Below are positions 14,641 to 25,755 of a DNA stretch of 64,000 bases, in pieces (positions within the stretch are counted from its first letter, which is position 1; every line of letters begins with the position of its first letter). The position numbers and the translations under genes are program-made. The DNA lies in contig NC_134686.1 in assembly GCF_024713945.1 (NCBI RefSeq), positions 3,284,947 through 3,348,946 on the forward strand, written 5' to 3'. This stretch comes from Dermatophagoides farinae. Its lineage: Eukaryota > Arthropoda > Arachnida > Sarcoptiformes > Pyroglyphidae. A model generated the notes under the pieces. The model searched no databases. It worked only from the letters and a program-made list of their open reading frames with translations, and was not told the DNA's origin.

Positions 14641-17600
14641 AATGGTCTTCATCAACCTCGACAACGATACGGCCAAGATATCATACTTTATATGCATGTG
14701 AAGGCAATTCATTGGAGATACAATGTGAACAAGGCACACATATTAATCTGATACGAGCAAATTTCGGCCGTTTTTCCATCTCTGTCTGCAATGAACAGGG
14801 AAATGTTGATTGGAGTGTCAACTGTATGGCGCATCGTTCATTTAGAGTCATCCAAGAAAGGTATGTTTGAATAGATTATCGATAAATTGATTGATTGATT
14901 GATTGTTGACATTCAATGATTCTATATCCATGAATTATGCAAAAATGATGAATAAAAACAAAATTCTAGGTGTGCTGGTCGTTCCAATTGTAAAATAGAG
15001 GCAACCGTGGCAACATTCAATGAGGACGCCTGTCCTCGTGTACATAAATACCTAGAAGTACATTTTAATTGTACTAAACCAAGATCATTGTTGCCCGGAA
15101 GTGTTCAACAACAACAACAACAATCAGTCAATCACACCATTAATATTGATTCTGGTAAGTGTTTCCGTACAGACTTTTCTAATCGAAGAATCGTTTTTTT
15201 CTCTCTTTTCTTTCTCTTGTTATTCTTGCCTAAAACTTTGCTCGCTTCAATTCTCTTAATTCACTAACAATCATCACCACTCTTGTTTAATAACATTTTC
15301 AAATTTAACGACTGTGCTCTAAAAAGCTGTGGCTCTAAAAACTATTGTAAATTGCCTGCCTCAACCACAATGTTTGGCGATCCTTGTCCTGGTACATTGA
15401 AATATTTGGAAGCTCATTATCAATGTGTAAAAGGTATAATTGCCTACTATCGATAGTATCGAAAGATAGTTGCTCATTTGTTCTTGTTGTTGATCTGCTT
15501 TTCATTTCTTCATTGTTATGATTGTTATGATTATGATTCCCTTCTTTTCACCTTTTTTCATTGTTTTTTTCTGTTTTCCCTTTTCAATCATCTTATCTTA
15601 TTGTTATTATTATTATTGATGATCATGATCATGATATTAATAATCTCCTCTTTCTTCCCACAGACAATCACAGTGACGGAACTGTCAGTCATGATCAAAA
15701 CAATCATCCATCTAATCATCATAATCATCACCATCATCAAGTATCATTTCCACCGGTCGTATTATTTCCGGAGCCAATGCCGCCATCTAATGGGATTGGA
15801 TCAACATCCACGGCATTACCACCACATATTGATCTAACATCACAGGATATAAAAGATCAAGAAGAAGCGGTGGAAAAGGCACCATTATCGATTGTCGATG
15901 AACCTGGTCCAATACAGGTAAAACCGCCAAAACCAATTGATTTGTCCGAAGATTCATCACAATCAATGGACCAAGATGATAGTAATGATTATGATTTGCC
16001 GCCAATCATTAAAAATGAATCAGATGACGACCCATCTAATGATACTCCATATAATCGTGGATCATCATCATCCACAATTGTTTCGCCACCACCACCACCA
16101 CCATCATCATCATCGAATGCTATTGTTAAACAACATCCATTTAATAATGCCGCTCATTATCCACAAACACCACAACCATCGTCTTTCCCATCGTTGTCCG
16201 GCCAACAGGCACCAACAGCGAAGCCACCAAAGCCGGATAATTATGATCCACCTTATTCGGAAAATGATCCATCTTACACATCACAACCGGACGAAGTGTT
16301 ATTGGTACCAGTTCCAGTGCCAGTGCCTTCTATCGATTTAGTTTATGATTATTGTCGGCCAATGTATGCTAAAAATCTTAATTGGAATTGGACAATGGCC
16401 GGTAATGTTTTGCGACAAGCTTGTCCAGTTGGTGCCAAAGGTATAGCACGATGGTCATGTATAATCGAAAACGGTGAACCAACATGGACACCACATCTGC
16501 CAGATATGTCTAATTGTTCCTCACTATGGATCGCTCATCTATTGGATCGACTTCGTTCACAAGAATCAATATTTTCATTGGCCGAAGAATTGGCCAAAGG
16601 AGCTAAAGGGAAAATTTTATATAGTGGTGATCTAATCAGTGCTGCCGATATTATCAAACAATTGGTGATACGATTGGAAACAAAATTGGAAGAAAGTAAA
16701 GATGACCAGGACAGGCGTGCTCATTTGATTAAAGAATTGCTAAACGTAAGCAGAATTGTTTATCATGATTTTCACCAATTTAAATCCATTTTTTTCTTAT
16801 CACAGTCTGTCCTGAATGTTGCCAGTAATCTCTTGGAAGAGATACAAATGGAATCCTGGCATGAACTGAATCCACATGATCAACGCTTGGCCATTCGTAC
16901 AATGATTCGTGCAATGGAACGTGTCGCTGAACTTTTAGCCGATGTACGATCACAACCGAATTATAATTTTGTCCGTACACATAATAATATCTGTGAGTTG
17001 AACTGATGATTTTCATTTAATCATTGCCAATTAATTCAAATTTCCAGTGGTCTCTGTCCATGTTCATGCACTTGCATCATTGGAAAATGGAATGCATCTT
17101 CCATTTGTTCTATCTCAATATGATTCATCGGTGCCATCGATGTCGGATTCAACATCAAATGAAGTTTCTGTTCACTTACCATATGATGTACTACTTCAAC
17201 ATGCTAATGACCAAGGACAAGTAAAAGTCATCTTTTTAATGTATCGACGATTGTCAAATTTACTGAAAGTTCGAGCACCAAACACCTACCATGATTATCC
17301 GGTTCATCTGCAGCCATATGCTTATAAACAATTTTCCGAACGAAATGATTTCGAATATCCAATCTATCAATATCAACGTCATCACCATAACAATGGAATG
17401 TATCGATCAATGCAACAATCATCGATCAATACGATTATTAATTCTGATATTGTTGGCCTAATATTGGCCACTGATCTACAACATTCATCATATGATCGAT
17501 TACCGGTACCATTGAATGGAATGGTTGAATTTACATTTCGCCATTTACAAACGGAAAATGTAACAAATGGTCGTTGTGCATACTGGGACATGAAACGTAT

Positions 17601-20110
17601 CGACGAAGACACATTTGGTGATTGGTCTACGGCTGGTTGTGAAACACTTTCATCCAATCGTACACATACAGTTTGTCGTTGTAATCATCTGACCAATTTT
17701 GCTGTTTTGATGGACATAACGAATGCGCAAACGGTAAGTTTGAATTTAATTTGATATAATGATCTAATGGCATTATTACTATTGATTTGATTATCATTGA
17801 TTTAGATGGATGCAAATGATGAATATGCTTTACGAATGATTACAAGGATCGGTTGTTCCATTTCTATCATAGCATTGGCAATCACATTGCTTACTTTATC
17901 AGTTTACAGGTCTGTATCATTTATTGATTGACTGATTATTGGTTATAATATTGGTTTTCCACTTTTACAGAAGTCTAAGTTCGATTCGAAATTCTATTCA
18001 TAAACACCTTTGCGCTTGTCTTTTGGTCGCTGAAGTTATATTCTTATTGGGAATCGATGAAACTCGTATTAAATTGGTTTGCGGATTGATTGCCATCGCA
18101 TTACATTATTTCTTTTTGGCTTCATTCCTGTGGATGTTTTTCGAAGGTCTACAATTGTACACAATGTTGGTACAAGTATTTGAACATGGTGGTCGCAATC
18201 GTATGACCATATATTCATTGGTTGCATATGGTTCACCAGCATTATTGGTCATTGTTGCTGCATTGGTTGATCCATTATCATATGGAACATCACAACATTG
18301 TTGGCTAAGAACAGATAATCATTTCATATGGAGCTTTCTGGGACCAGCACTGGCTATTCTATTGGCTAATGCATTATTCCTGACATTGGCCATCAGTGTC
18401 ATGTGTCGACATGTTCCGAATTCAATCATAACATCCACGACATTTGCAACCGTTCATCAGAAACATCACCATCACCATCAGCAGCAGCAGCAACAACAAC
18501 AACATCATCATCAGCAACAGCAACAACAGCAACATTTAAAAGTCTATCCATCGACATTGACACCATCACCATCGTATTCGATCACGGAACACAGTAAAAT
18601 GCATTCGATCAAGTAATGTCATTTTGTTTTCGATTAATGCAAATTGCCAATATTAATTTATCGTTTTTTTTGTCAAACATTATCTAGAATTTGGATACGT
18701 ACATCGATTTCATTGTTGGTCATGCTAGGATTAACTTGGTCGATTGGTGTTTTCTATCTAGCACGTCCAACGTTTACAATGGCTTTCATATTCACATTGT
18801 TCAATTCATTGCAAGGATTATTGATATTTATTTTTTGTTGCATTTTGAATGAAAAAGTTCGTGCAGAATATCGTAATAGTCTGGCACGCAGCTGTCGCCG
18901 TTGTTTCTTTCTTCGATCAATCGATACGACTTCGATGGCATTCGGTGCGAAAAGTTGTTCGGATTCTACACGTTCCACTTCATTACGTGATTCACACCAT
19001 TTGATGATGAACGGCGGTTCAACACACGGTCATCATTTATCGCAACAGCATTTATACATGCAACAACCGGCTGCTTCCTTTTTAGGTTCAAGAAATGCAG
19101 TACCACGAACTTCATTGTTGTATTTGAATGAATTACTGGGGAAAACTAGCGAACCACCAACGGTAGCGAATTCACCAACAACTGATCAACCATTGATACC
19201 AAGTCAAATGATGCATTCGACCCCATCGATTCATCAATTTCAATGTCCACCAAATAATCTACAAACAGACAATCAACAAACAACAATCCAACAACAACAA
19301 CAACAACAACAACAGCAGCAGCAGCAACAACAACAACAACAACAACATTTCAGCCATAGTCGTCTTAGTCAGGCATTGTCCAGTATCAGTCAGATAACCA
19401 TGCAAGATGACGCATCTTCATCCGATTACGGTTGTCGTCGTCTTACGCAGATGATTGAACATATTTATGAATGTATTGATGATGACCCTTATGTTGCTAA
19501 ATTATTATTGCCGGCTATCCAACGATCATTGGATAATCATCAGGCACGTGCTCATCTTTGTCAGGATGGACAACAAAATGGTGGAAATCGTGGACTTACG
19601 CCGGCACTGTTGGCCACATTAAATCGTGCATCACAACGAAATCTAACGCAGATGCGTTTACAACCGAATAGTAGTTATCTATCGTCGGGTAACCATCATT
19701 CACATCATACTATTGGACATGGAAATATTGGTGGTAAGTTTTATTGTTTTTTTTTTGGGGGGGGGAATGGAAAAAATCTAAACATTCAAACTACAATCAT
19801 TACAGGCCTTCATTTACCGGCTATTGTTCGCGATAATACGGCCATGAATGGAAAATCATCATCGATTCAAAATGGATGTTCAGCGCAACAACAAACTGTA
19901 GCATTATTGGACGGTGATCAAGTTCGTTGCTGTACATTGAATGACCATAAACTTTGTGATCATCAATCCGAAATGAATGGAACCAACAATATTATTCAGC
20001 AATCTCAACAACTTATGAATCACCAACAAATGATGAACGTTTTAAAGGGCCAAAACAACATCACTAATGGTGGTAATGGTAATGGCCATCATTTAGCAAG
20101 TGAATGTTGA
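14641..20110 (+). CDS. Cirl: Latrophilin/CIRL-type adhesion GPCR, 5' end missing
   Basis: Adhesion G-protein-coupled receptor at the cell surface. Exons by splice signals and frame: 14641-14860, then either 14970-15154 or 15327-15433, then 15664-16745, 16806-16992, 17048-17733, 17806-17909, 17971-18612, 18688-19733 and 19806-20110 (TGA). Domains in order: rhamnose-binding-lectin domain (motifs YACEG and [12 protein letters not shown]); a Ser/Pro/His-rich linker; HRM (YDYCRP to SNCSS, about 16,343-16,520); GAIN helices; GPS at about 17,560-17,720 with paired Cys, CRCNHL then TNFAVLMD, so cleavage is expected between Leu and Thr and exposes a tethered agonist; seven membrane segments at about 17,835-18,850 (LTWSIGV in TM6, [12 protein letters not shown] in TM7); then a 400-residue Gln/Asn/His-rich tail. 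The signal peptide is not visible. The loop between TM5 and TM6 is unusually long. Domain order and motifs match arthropod Cirl; exon edges come from consensus splice sites only. Confidence 0.93.
14970..15154 (+). CDS. Cirl: Latrophilin alternative exon A (second half of lectin domain)
   Basis: The acceptor ttctag precedes it and the donor gtaagt follows. It completes the split Arg codon left by the previous exon and reads CAGRSNC, then [17 protein letters not shown], which is the C-terminal half of a rhamnose-binding-lectin domain. It ends with a short poly-Gln run (QQQQQQ) and an NHT glycosylation-like site. The length is 185 bases (not a multiple of three), with the same entry and exit phases as the exon at 15,327. 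Confidence 0.8.
15327..15433 (+). CDS. Cirl: Latrophilin alternative exon B (second half of lectin domain)
   Basis: It encodes CGSKNYC, then [19 protein letters not shown], the form of this half-domain usually found in Cirl/latrophilin. It starts after an AG at 15,325-15,326 and ends at a GTATAA donor. At 107 bases it has the same phases as exon A. Splicing A directly to B would shift the frame and reach a TGA within exon B, so only one of the two can be used per transcript. The acceptor's pyrimidine tract is weak. Confidence 0.75.
18474..18540 (+). repeat. His/Gln-coding repeat in the third intracellular loop
   Basis: CAT/CAC and CAG/CAA codons encode alternating blocks of about 5 His, 8 Gln, 3 His and 7 Gln inside the latrophilin reading frame, between TM5 and TM6. 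This is likely to vary in length between individuals. Confidence 0.85.
19288..19348 (+). repeat. Poly-glutamine repeat in latrophilin tail
   Basis: CAA/CAG codons encode about 19 consecutive Gln residues in the cytoplasmic tail. The codons are mixed, with a short CAG block in the middle. Confidence 0.9.
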
Positions 20111-21532
20111 TGATGAACTAATCACTAAACATTGATTTTTTTTCATTGACAAATGTGATCTTTATTTATATGGAAAAAATTATTCCATTTTCGTGTGTGT
20201 GTGTGTGTGTGTGTATGATATATTTGTGATATTTTCATCTCTAATTTTGTTTTTTTTATCATAATCAAGTGATCGATTGATTGATTGATTACCCATTTAA
20301 CTTGTACATACATTTTGTAATTGTCTTATTATTATTATTATTATTATCTTTATTCATCACAATTTTCACAACAATCACTAATCATCACACTTGTTTGTTG
20401 GCTTGTTCAAATTTTTTTTCTTGAAATTAACTGTAAAATATCCAATTGTAATTACATACAATACTAAACGCTTATGAAGATGAGTTATAAATAATAAAAA
20501 TGGAAAAATTCGACCACATTTGAAATTAGTTTCATTTCCAATCAACAAGTAGCAGCACCATATATTGAATGGAATTGAGAGAAGACCAATTTGTTTAATA
20601 ATTATTTTGTTGTTGTTTATCGACATTGTTTTTTGTTCACCTTTTGATAACAAACTAATAGCAATTAAAAGTAGTCAACACAACAACAACAACAACAACA
20701 ACAACATAAAGCTTAGCCTTGATCAGTCTAATCGTTTGGCCAATAATAATGAAAATGATAATGCTTGTGGTGCACACATAGCATAATTTTCATCTTGATC
20801 GAATTTGAATTTTTTTATAATCATCTAAATTGTAAAAGTAATGGAAACATGCATTATATTTAATGTATGAATTATACCGGTGGTAAAAATGGATCAATGG
20901 ATCATTGGATCAACGGCATAGTGGCCAAACAACTACTACTGATCATGGTAATCATCATGGTCATTAAACAACAATGATTAGCGTAATAAATTTGTCATTA
21001 ATCAGTGTTTCGTTTCATCATCGTATGAATTATTCAACAGACGATCATGGTTTATAAGATTTATATATGAAGAAGATGAAGTAAAAAACAAATCAATCTA
21101 ATCAATCCTAAATTCGAACCAATAATAATGTTTATAATGATGGCCAATCCTTGAATCCAATAGTTCATAAACAGTGGTGTTTATCTCAATGAAAATCATC
21201 ATCATGAAATAATCATTTGAATCATTGAATGGCAAATTAAATTTTTCAGATAATCATAATGTCCGGTTGTACCTGGTTATGGATAATAACTTCTTGATGA
21301 CATTTCTGTTGTCAAGCGAGAGTATGACGACAACGAAATGGACAATCATTAATCATTGTGTTTGATTGGGTATTTTGCAAAATGTCCATATAAATGAAAG
21401 AATATATTTCATTCATTCATGATTTTATGATGTTTACACATGATTAAAAAGACAATGAATTGGAAAAAACCCTTCTTGCAATCGACAAGTTGGTTAGTTT
21501 AGTATTGTTATCATAACTCAATCCGTGAATGG
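20111..21532. other. Latrophilin 3' region and intergenic DNA
   Basis: Mostly 3' untranslated and intergenic AT-rich DNA. A (GT)n run lies at about 20,191-20,215, and an AATAAA at 20,493-20,498 is a candidate poly(A) signal for the latrophilin transcript. A short open frame at about 20,565-20,786 starts with a hydrophobic stretch (IIILLLFIDIVFCS) and runs into Asn repeats. I have no further support that it is a gene. Confidence 0.5.
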
Positions 21533-21570
21533 TATAAAAGTGGAAAAAATTCCATTCATTATTATGTCAG
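21533..21570 (+). promoter_or_regulatory. TATA box and initiator of the serine-rich secreted protein gene
   Basis: TATAAAAG at 21,533 is followed about 34 bases later by a TCAG initiator-like site (about 21,567-21,570), roughly 50 bases before the ATG. Spacing fits an RNA polymerase II core promoter. Confidence 0.55.
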
Positions 21571-21617
21571 AATCAAAAAGTGAAATCTTTCATCCTTTAT
21601 GATAAAATTATTACATA

Positions 21618-22561
21618 ATGATTCAACAAGTGAGTGATTGGTGTTTGTGTTCATTGCTAAATGTCTTTGTTGATCGATTCCTTCATTTGTAATTGTTTTT
21701 TAGTTTTTAGCGATTGTTCCATTGATCTTTTCATCGGTTGTCAATGTTCATGGAAATGGCCGAATTGAACAACAAAACCTTGGCATTCCAGATGTGATCA
21801 GTCCTCCTTCAGAATCAGAATCATCATCATCATCTTCATCGTCGCAATACATAACCCAACAAAACATTGGGATACCCGATGGTCTTGGTTATCAACCAAT
21901 GCCATCATCCGGATCTTCTTCATCTTTATCATCTTCTTCATCATCATCATCATCAATTGGTTTCTTACCTCAACAAAATATTGGAAAACCCGATATTCCT
22001 GCCACTGGTGGATCTCAACCATCGTCATATGAAGCATTTTCTTCTTCCTCCTTATCTTGTTACGGATCACCACAAGGAAGCGGTTTTATGCCACAGCTAA
22101 ACATCGGAATACCAGGACGTTACCCAAGTAGCAATCGTCAAGTCATCACATTACCTGTTCATAGTCGACATACGATTGAATATGTTGATGTACCATCGAC
22201 TGGTAATATTCAACCGATTAATATTCAAGTTCCAGCTCCACGTCTTGGTGCTAATTTTAATTTTCGTTCAAGTTCAAACATAAAAGTATCACAATCACAT
22301 CAAAATTCACCGGGTGGTTATCACCAAGAAACATCATCAATCGACGAACCGATTCGGCTTTCCATGACAGTTCGACGTCCAGTCGTACATGAATTGAGAG
22401 AAACCATTCAACCATATCGTAAGGTGTATGAGATGAATTCAGATGCAACTCTTGGTGGTACTCGACCACAACAACAACAACAAAAACAACCGCAATCTGG
22501 TCGCAAAGGTAATCGACGATTCTATGATGGTTCATATGGAATTGGACAGCAAAAAATTTAG
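21618..22561 (+). CDS. Secreted serine-rich repeat protein (cuticle-like)
   Basis: A 12-base first exon (ATG 21,618-21,629, encoding MIQQ) is followed by the donor GTGAGT. The second exon runs from 21,704 (after tttttag) to the TAG-type stop at 22,561. Together they give a signal peptide (MIQQ + FLAIVPLIFSSVVNVHG). The N-terminal half has four copies of a QQNIGIPD-like motif (QQNLGIPD, QQNIGIPD, QQNIGKPD, QLNIGIPG) separated by long Ser tracts. The C-terminal half is a conserved block (VDVPSTG, then SSNIKVSQSHQ, then RRPVVHELRE) shared with the glycine-rich protein at 30,192. AATAAA is at 22,666. A structural extracellular or cuticular role is inferred from composition; no enzyme motif is seen. 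Confidence 0.78.
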
Positions 22562-23662
22562 GAACTGAGACACACAGAGAAATTTCTTTTCGCAATCTAC
22601 AATCACTGCTTGTTGTAAACAGCCACAATTACATCAATGACATTGTTGTAACATTGTTTCTTATGAATAAAATCAGATTTTTTTTCATTTCTTTTTCCCT
22701 GAACAAATCGCACACATAATAATAATAATCATCCTCATCATCATCATTGAATGGTTAAGTGTCTAGACATGATTTGACTTGATTAGACGCAATCTGTTTG
22801 CATTTCTTTTTTCGACATTGTTACAAATCATATCATGCATTCTATGTTATCCATCATCATTTATGATTTTGTTCCACTTTTTCTTTCGTTTGATTGAAAC
22901 GAAAAAAAATGTCTTAATGGACACGAAAAAGTCTGCAACTGTTTCATTTCACAATAATCGGGCTGAAATGAATCAAAATTTAATCAATCACTAACCGATT
23001 GATTCGGTTATTGTCGGATAATTTCTTCTGTATCAAAAGACACACGATTGAATTCAAGTGAAGCGAAAAATTTTTCTCGCTTCAACAAATTTGTCTAATA
23101 AAATTCGAAAACAATGGATGAAAAGACACATGTACACACACAAACAATAAGATGGTATCATCATCATCATCATCATCATCATTATTAAAGAATGTGTGAA
23201 TCTTATCGTCTTAAAATAACCATCGGTTTTCATTCATCCACGATAACAATTTTCTCTCGTCATTTCTATACACAACAAAAAATAAATGTCTGATAATCAC
23301 CAAGGTTAAATGACACCAGGCACAAAATGGTGTAGTATTTTCAACCTCTCTCTCTCTCTTTGTCTATTTTTGACGGAAATACTGTACACACACACACATG
23401 AGAGTGTATGTGTTAATTAAAGCTTTTTCTAGTGTTGGGCTTCCTTAATTAGCTTTCTCTCTTGCTTTCCACGTTTTTTTTGTTGGTTAGAAAATGACAA
23501 AAACCAAATCAGACAACCATCTCGAACAAGTTAATTGTGATGGATAGATTGGTCATGTTTGAAAGTTTTTTTAGTGACATGATTTGTAATTTGTAATGTG
23601 ACAAACAACGGCAACAATAAACGCAAATAAGATTGTTGTTGGCATTGGTGCAGAATGTCATC
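22562..23662. other. Intergenic DNA upstream of catalase
   Basis: AT-rich, with a poly(A) signal for the upstream gene at 22,666-22,671, a CAT run at about 23,158 and CT/CA runs near 23,350-23,400. No coding exon could be supported. Confidence 0.6.
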
Positions 23663-25755
23663 ATGGTTCATTCATATTATTATGGCTGTAGATTTAACGT
23701 GGTGAAATGTTTTTCTTTCATTATTTGTCATTATTGTTTTTCAATTTCCATACAAATATGGCCATTATTATGTTCAGTTGACTCAGGTGATTCAGGTGAT
23801 CTTGGTGAATTTCCCATACCAGGTGGAAGAATCTCGGTCAGTATTCATCATAGTATGACTCAATCATGCTAAATTGTCTTTCTTCAGTTTGAAAGATTAA
23901 CCGCAATGCCTACTGTACATGTAAATCAAACACCAATTGTGCGATCATTTATACCGGATGATAATGGACCATTCACAAGACAAGGTGATCCAGCGTTCAC
24001 TGAATCTGTATTTCGTCGTTCACAAGGCCATTTTAATCGTGAACGTATACCGGAACGTGTTGTGCATGCAAAAGGCTCTACATATTATGGTGTATTTCGT
24101 GTGACCAATGCAAAAATTGCCAAATACACGAAAGCATCATTGTTCGACACGGTGGGCAAAGAGACAAGATTTGCCGTGCGATTCTCAACACAATTAGGCG
24201 AACGAGGATCGGCCGATACACCATTCGGTGAGATTCGTGGCGTGGGCATCAAATTCTATACGGAAGATGGGAATTATGATCTTCTCTTCATCAACACGCC
24301 GGTATTTTTCATCAACGATCCACAATTATTTCCACACATAAATCATGCACAAAAACGTGATCCACGCACTGATTTACGGGATGCAAACAATCTATGGGAT
24401 TTCATTTCACGTCGCCCTGAAACATTGAATGGCATTACGTTTGTTTATTCAGATTATGGTCAGCCGGATGGTTTTCGTCACATGCCAGCATTCAGTGTGA
24501 ATACATTTCGCTTTGTTAGTAAAGATGGCAAACGTTTCTATGTTCGTTATACAATGTTACCATTGGCCGGTATACGTAATCTTAGGCTATCGGAATCCTT
24601 TCGATTAGCAGGTGAGATATATATGCTACAAGTTACAATTTTCTTTGCCATCGATAATAACTTGTAATGATTATGATTATCATATGTAAATGTAAATGAT
24701 GATGATTTGTTTATTTCTGTAATTTTTTCTCATATCGAAAAACAAAAATTCAACTGTAATCATTGTTGATGATGGTCACTGATTACATTTTGATTGCGGG
24801 TTAATAACATGAATCGTTGATTAGGCGAAGATCCTGATTATGCACGACGTGATCTATACGAAGCAGTTGAAAATGGACAACGACCATCATGGGCGTTATA
24901 TGTCCAAGTTATAACGGCCCAAGAAATCGATAACAGTTTTACATACAATCCATTTGACCCAACTAAAGTAATGCTTGTCTTTTTTCTGTTGATATATGTT
25001 AATCACTCGATTGTATTGTAACATAGATTTGGCCAATTGAAAATTTCCCATTAGAAGAGATTGGAATCCTTACGCTTGATCGTAATGTTGAGAATGCATT
25101 TGCTGAAAATGAACAAATTGCATTGAATCCGGCTAGTCTGGTGCCTGGTATTGAACCATCACCTGATCGTATATTGTTGGGACGTATGTTTGCCTATTTG
25201 GACACGCAATTTTACAGGTATGACAATTGTCTGATTTTTTTTGAATCTTGTGTTTTTCTTTGCATTCATTCATTGAATTCATTTCATTTCAAACAACACA
25301 GATTAGGAGCCAATCATCTGTTGATACCAATCAATCGCGATGGTCGAAAAATCCTGAGTGAACGTGATGGTTTCATGCGCACAGATGACAATTATGGTTC
25401 ATTGCCAAATTATTACCCGAATCGAGAATTCAATGAACAACCATGGCTTTATGATATAACGGCACCGCCATTTTCATTTAGTTTTGTTGATATTGCCGTC
25501 ATGAAACCGGATACGATACAATCCCAGTATCAACATGCACGTGAAACATATGAATCATTTTCACCAGATGAACAGGATCGTCTGCATTTTTATCTAGCAT
25601 TTGCATTGAACATGATTACCAAACAAGACATATTGGAACGAATGTTGGCACATTTAGTGAACATAAGTCCGCGGTATGGTCAAGGTGTGCGACGTTCACT
25701 GATGGATCTAAAACAAGAACAATCCACATCACAAAGAGTATCATCAATGTATTAA
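23663..25755 (+). CDS. Catalase (divergent, possibly with N-terminal extension)
   Basis: Haem catalase, breaking down hydrogen peroxide to water and oxygen. Exons: an uncertain 5' exon ending at 23,836 (perhaps from ATG 23,663 or acceptor 23,777), then 23888-24611, 24825-24967, 25027-25217 and 25302-25755. Conserved catalytic features: HFNRERIPERVVHAKG with the distal His, RFST, the Asn of INTPVFFIND, and the proximal haem-ligand Tyr in RMFAYLDTQ with the preceding Arg. The C-terminus is typical of small-subunit catalases (about 500 residues). The usual His after the ligand Tyr (AYPDTH) is Gln here. Translation could start at ATG 23,906 (MPTVHVNQ), but an in-frame exon GDSGDLGEFPIPGGRIS with good splice sites suggests a longer N-terminus. 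The hydrophobic stretch before it (ATG 23,663) could be a signal sequence; this is weak. Confidence 0.87.

Noticed and set aside
15478-15837. 119-residue frame overlapping the start of the latrophilin linker exon
   Set aside because: Lies mostly in the intron before 15,664 and is in a different frame from the receptor.
22779-22994. Hydrophobic frame that could be a catalase signal-peptide exon
   Set aside because: It has no ATG at its start, an in-frame stop lies just upstream, and there is no supporting splice path to the catalase exons.
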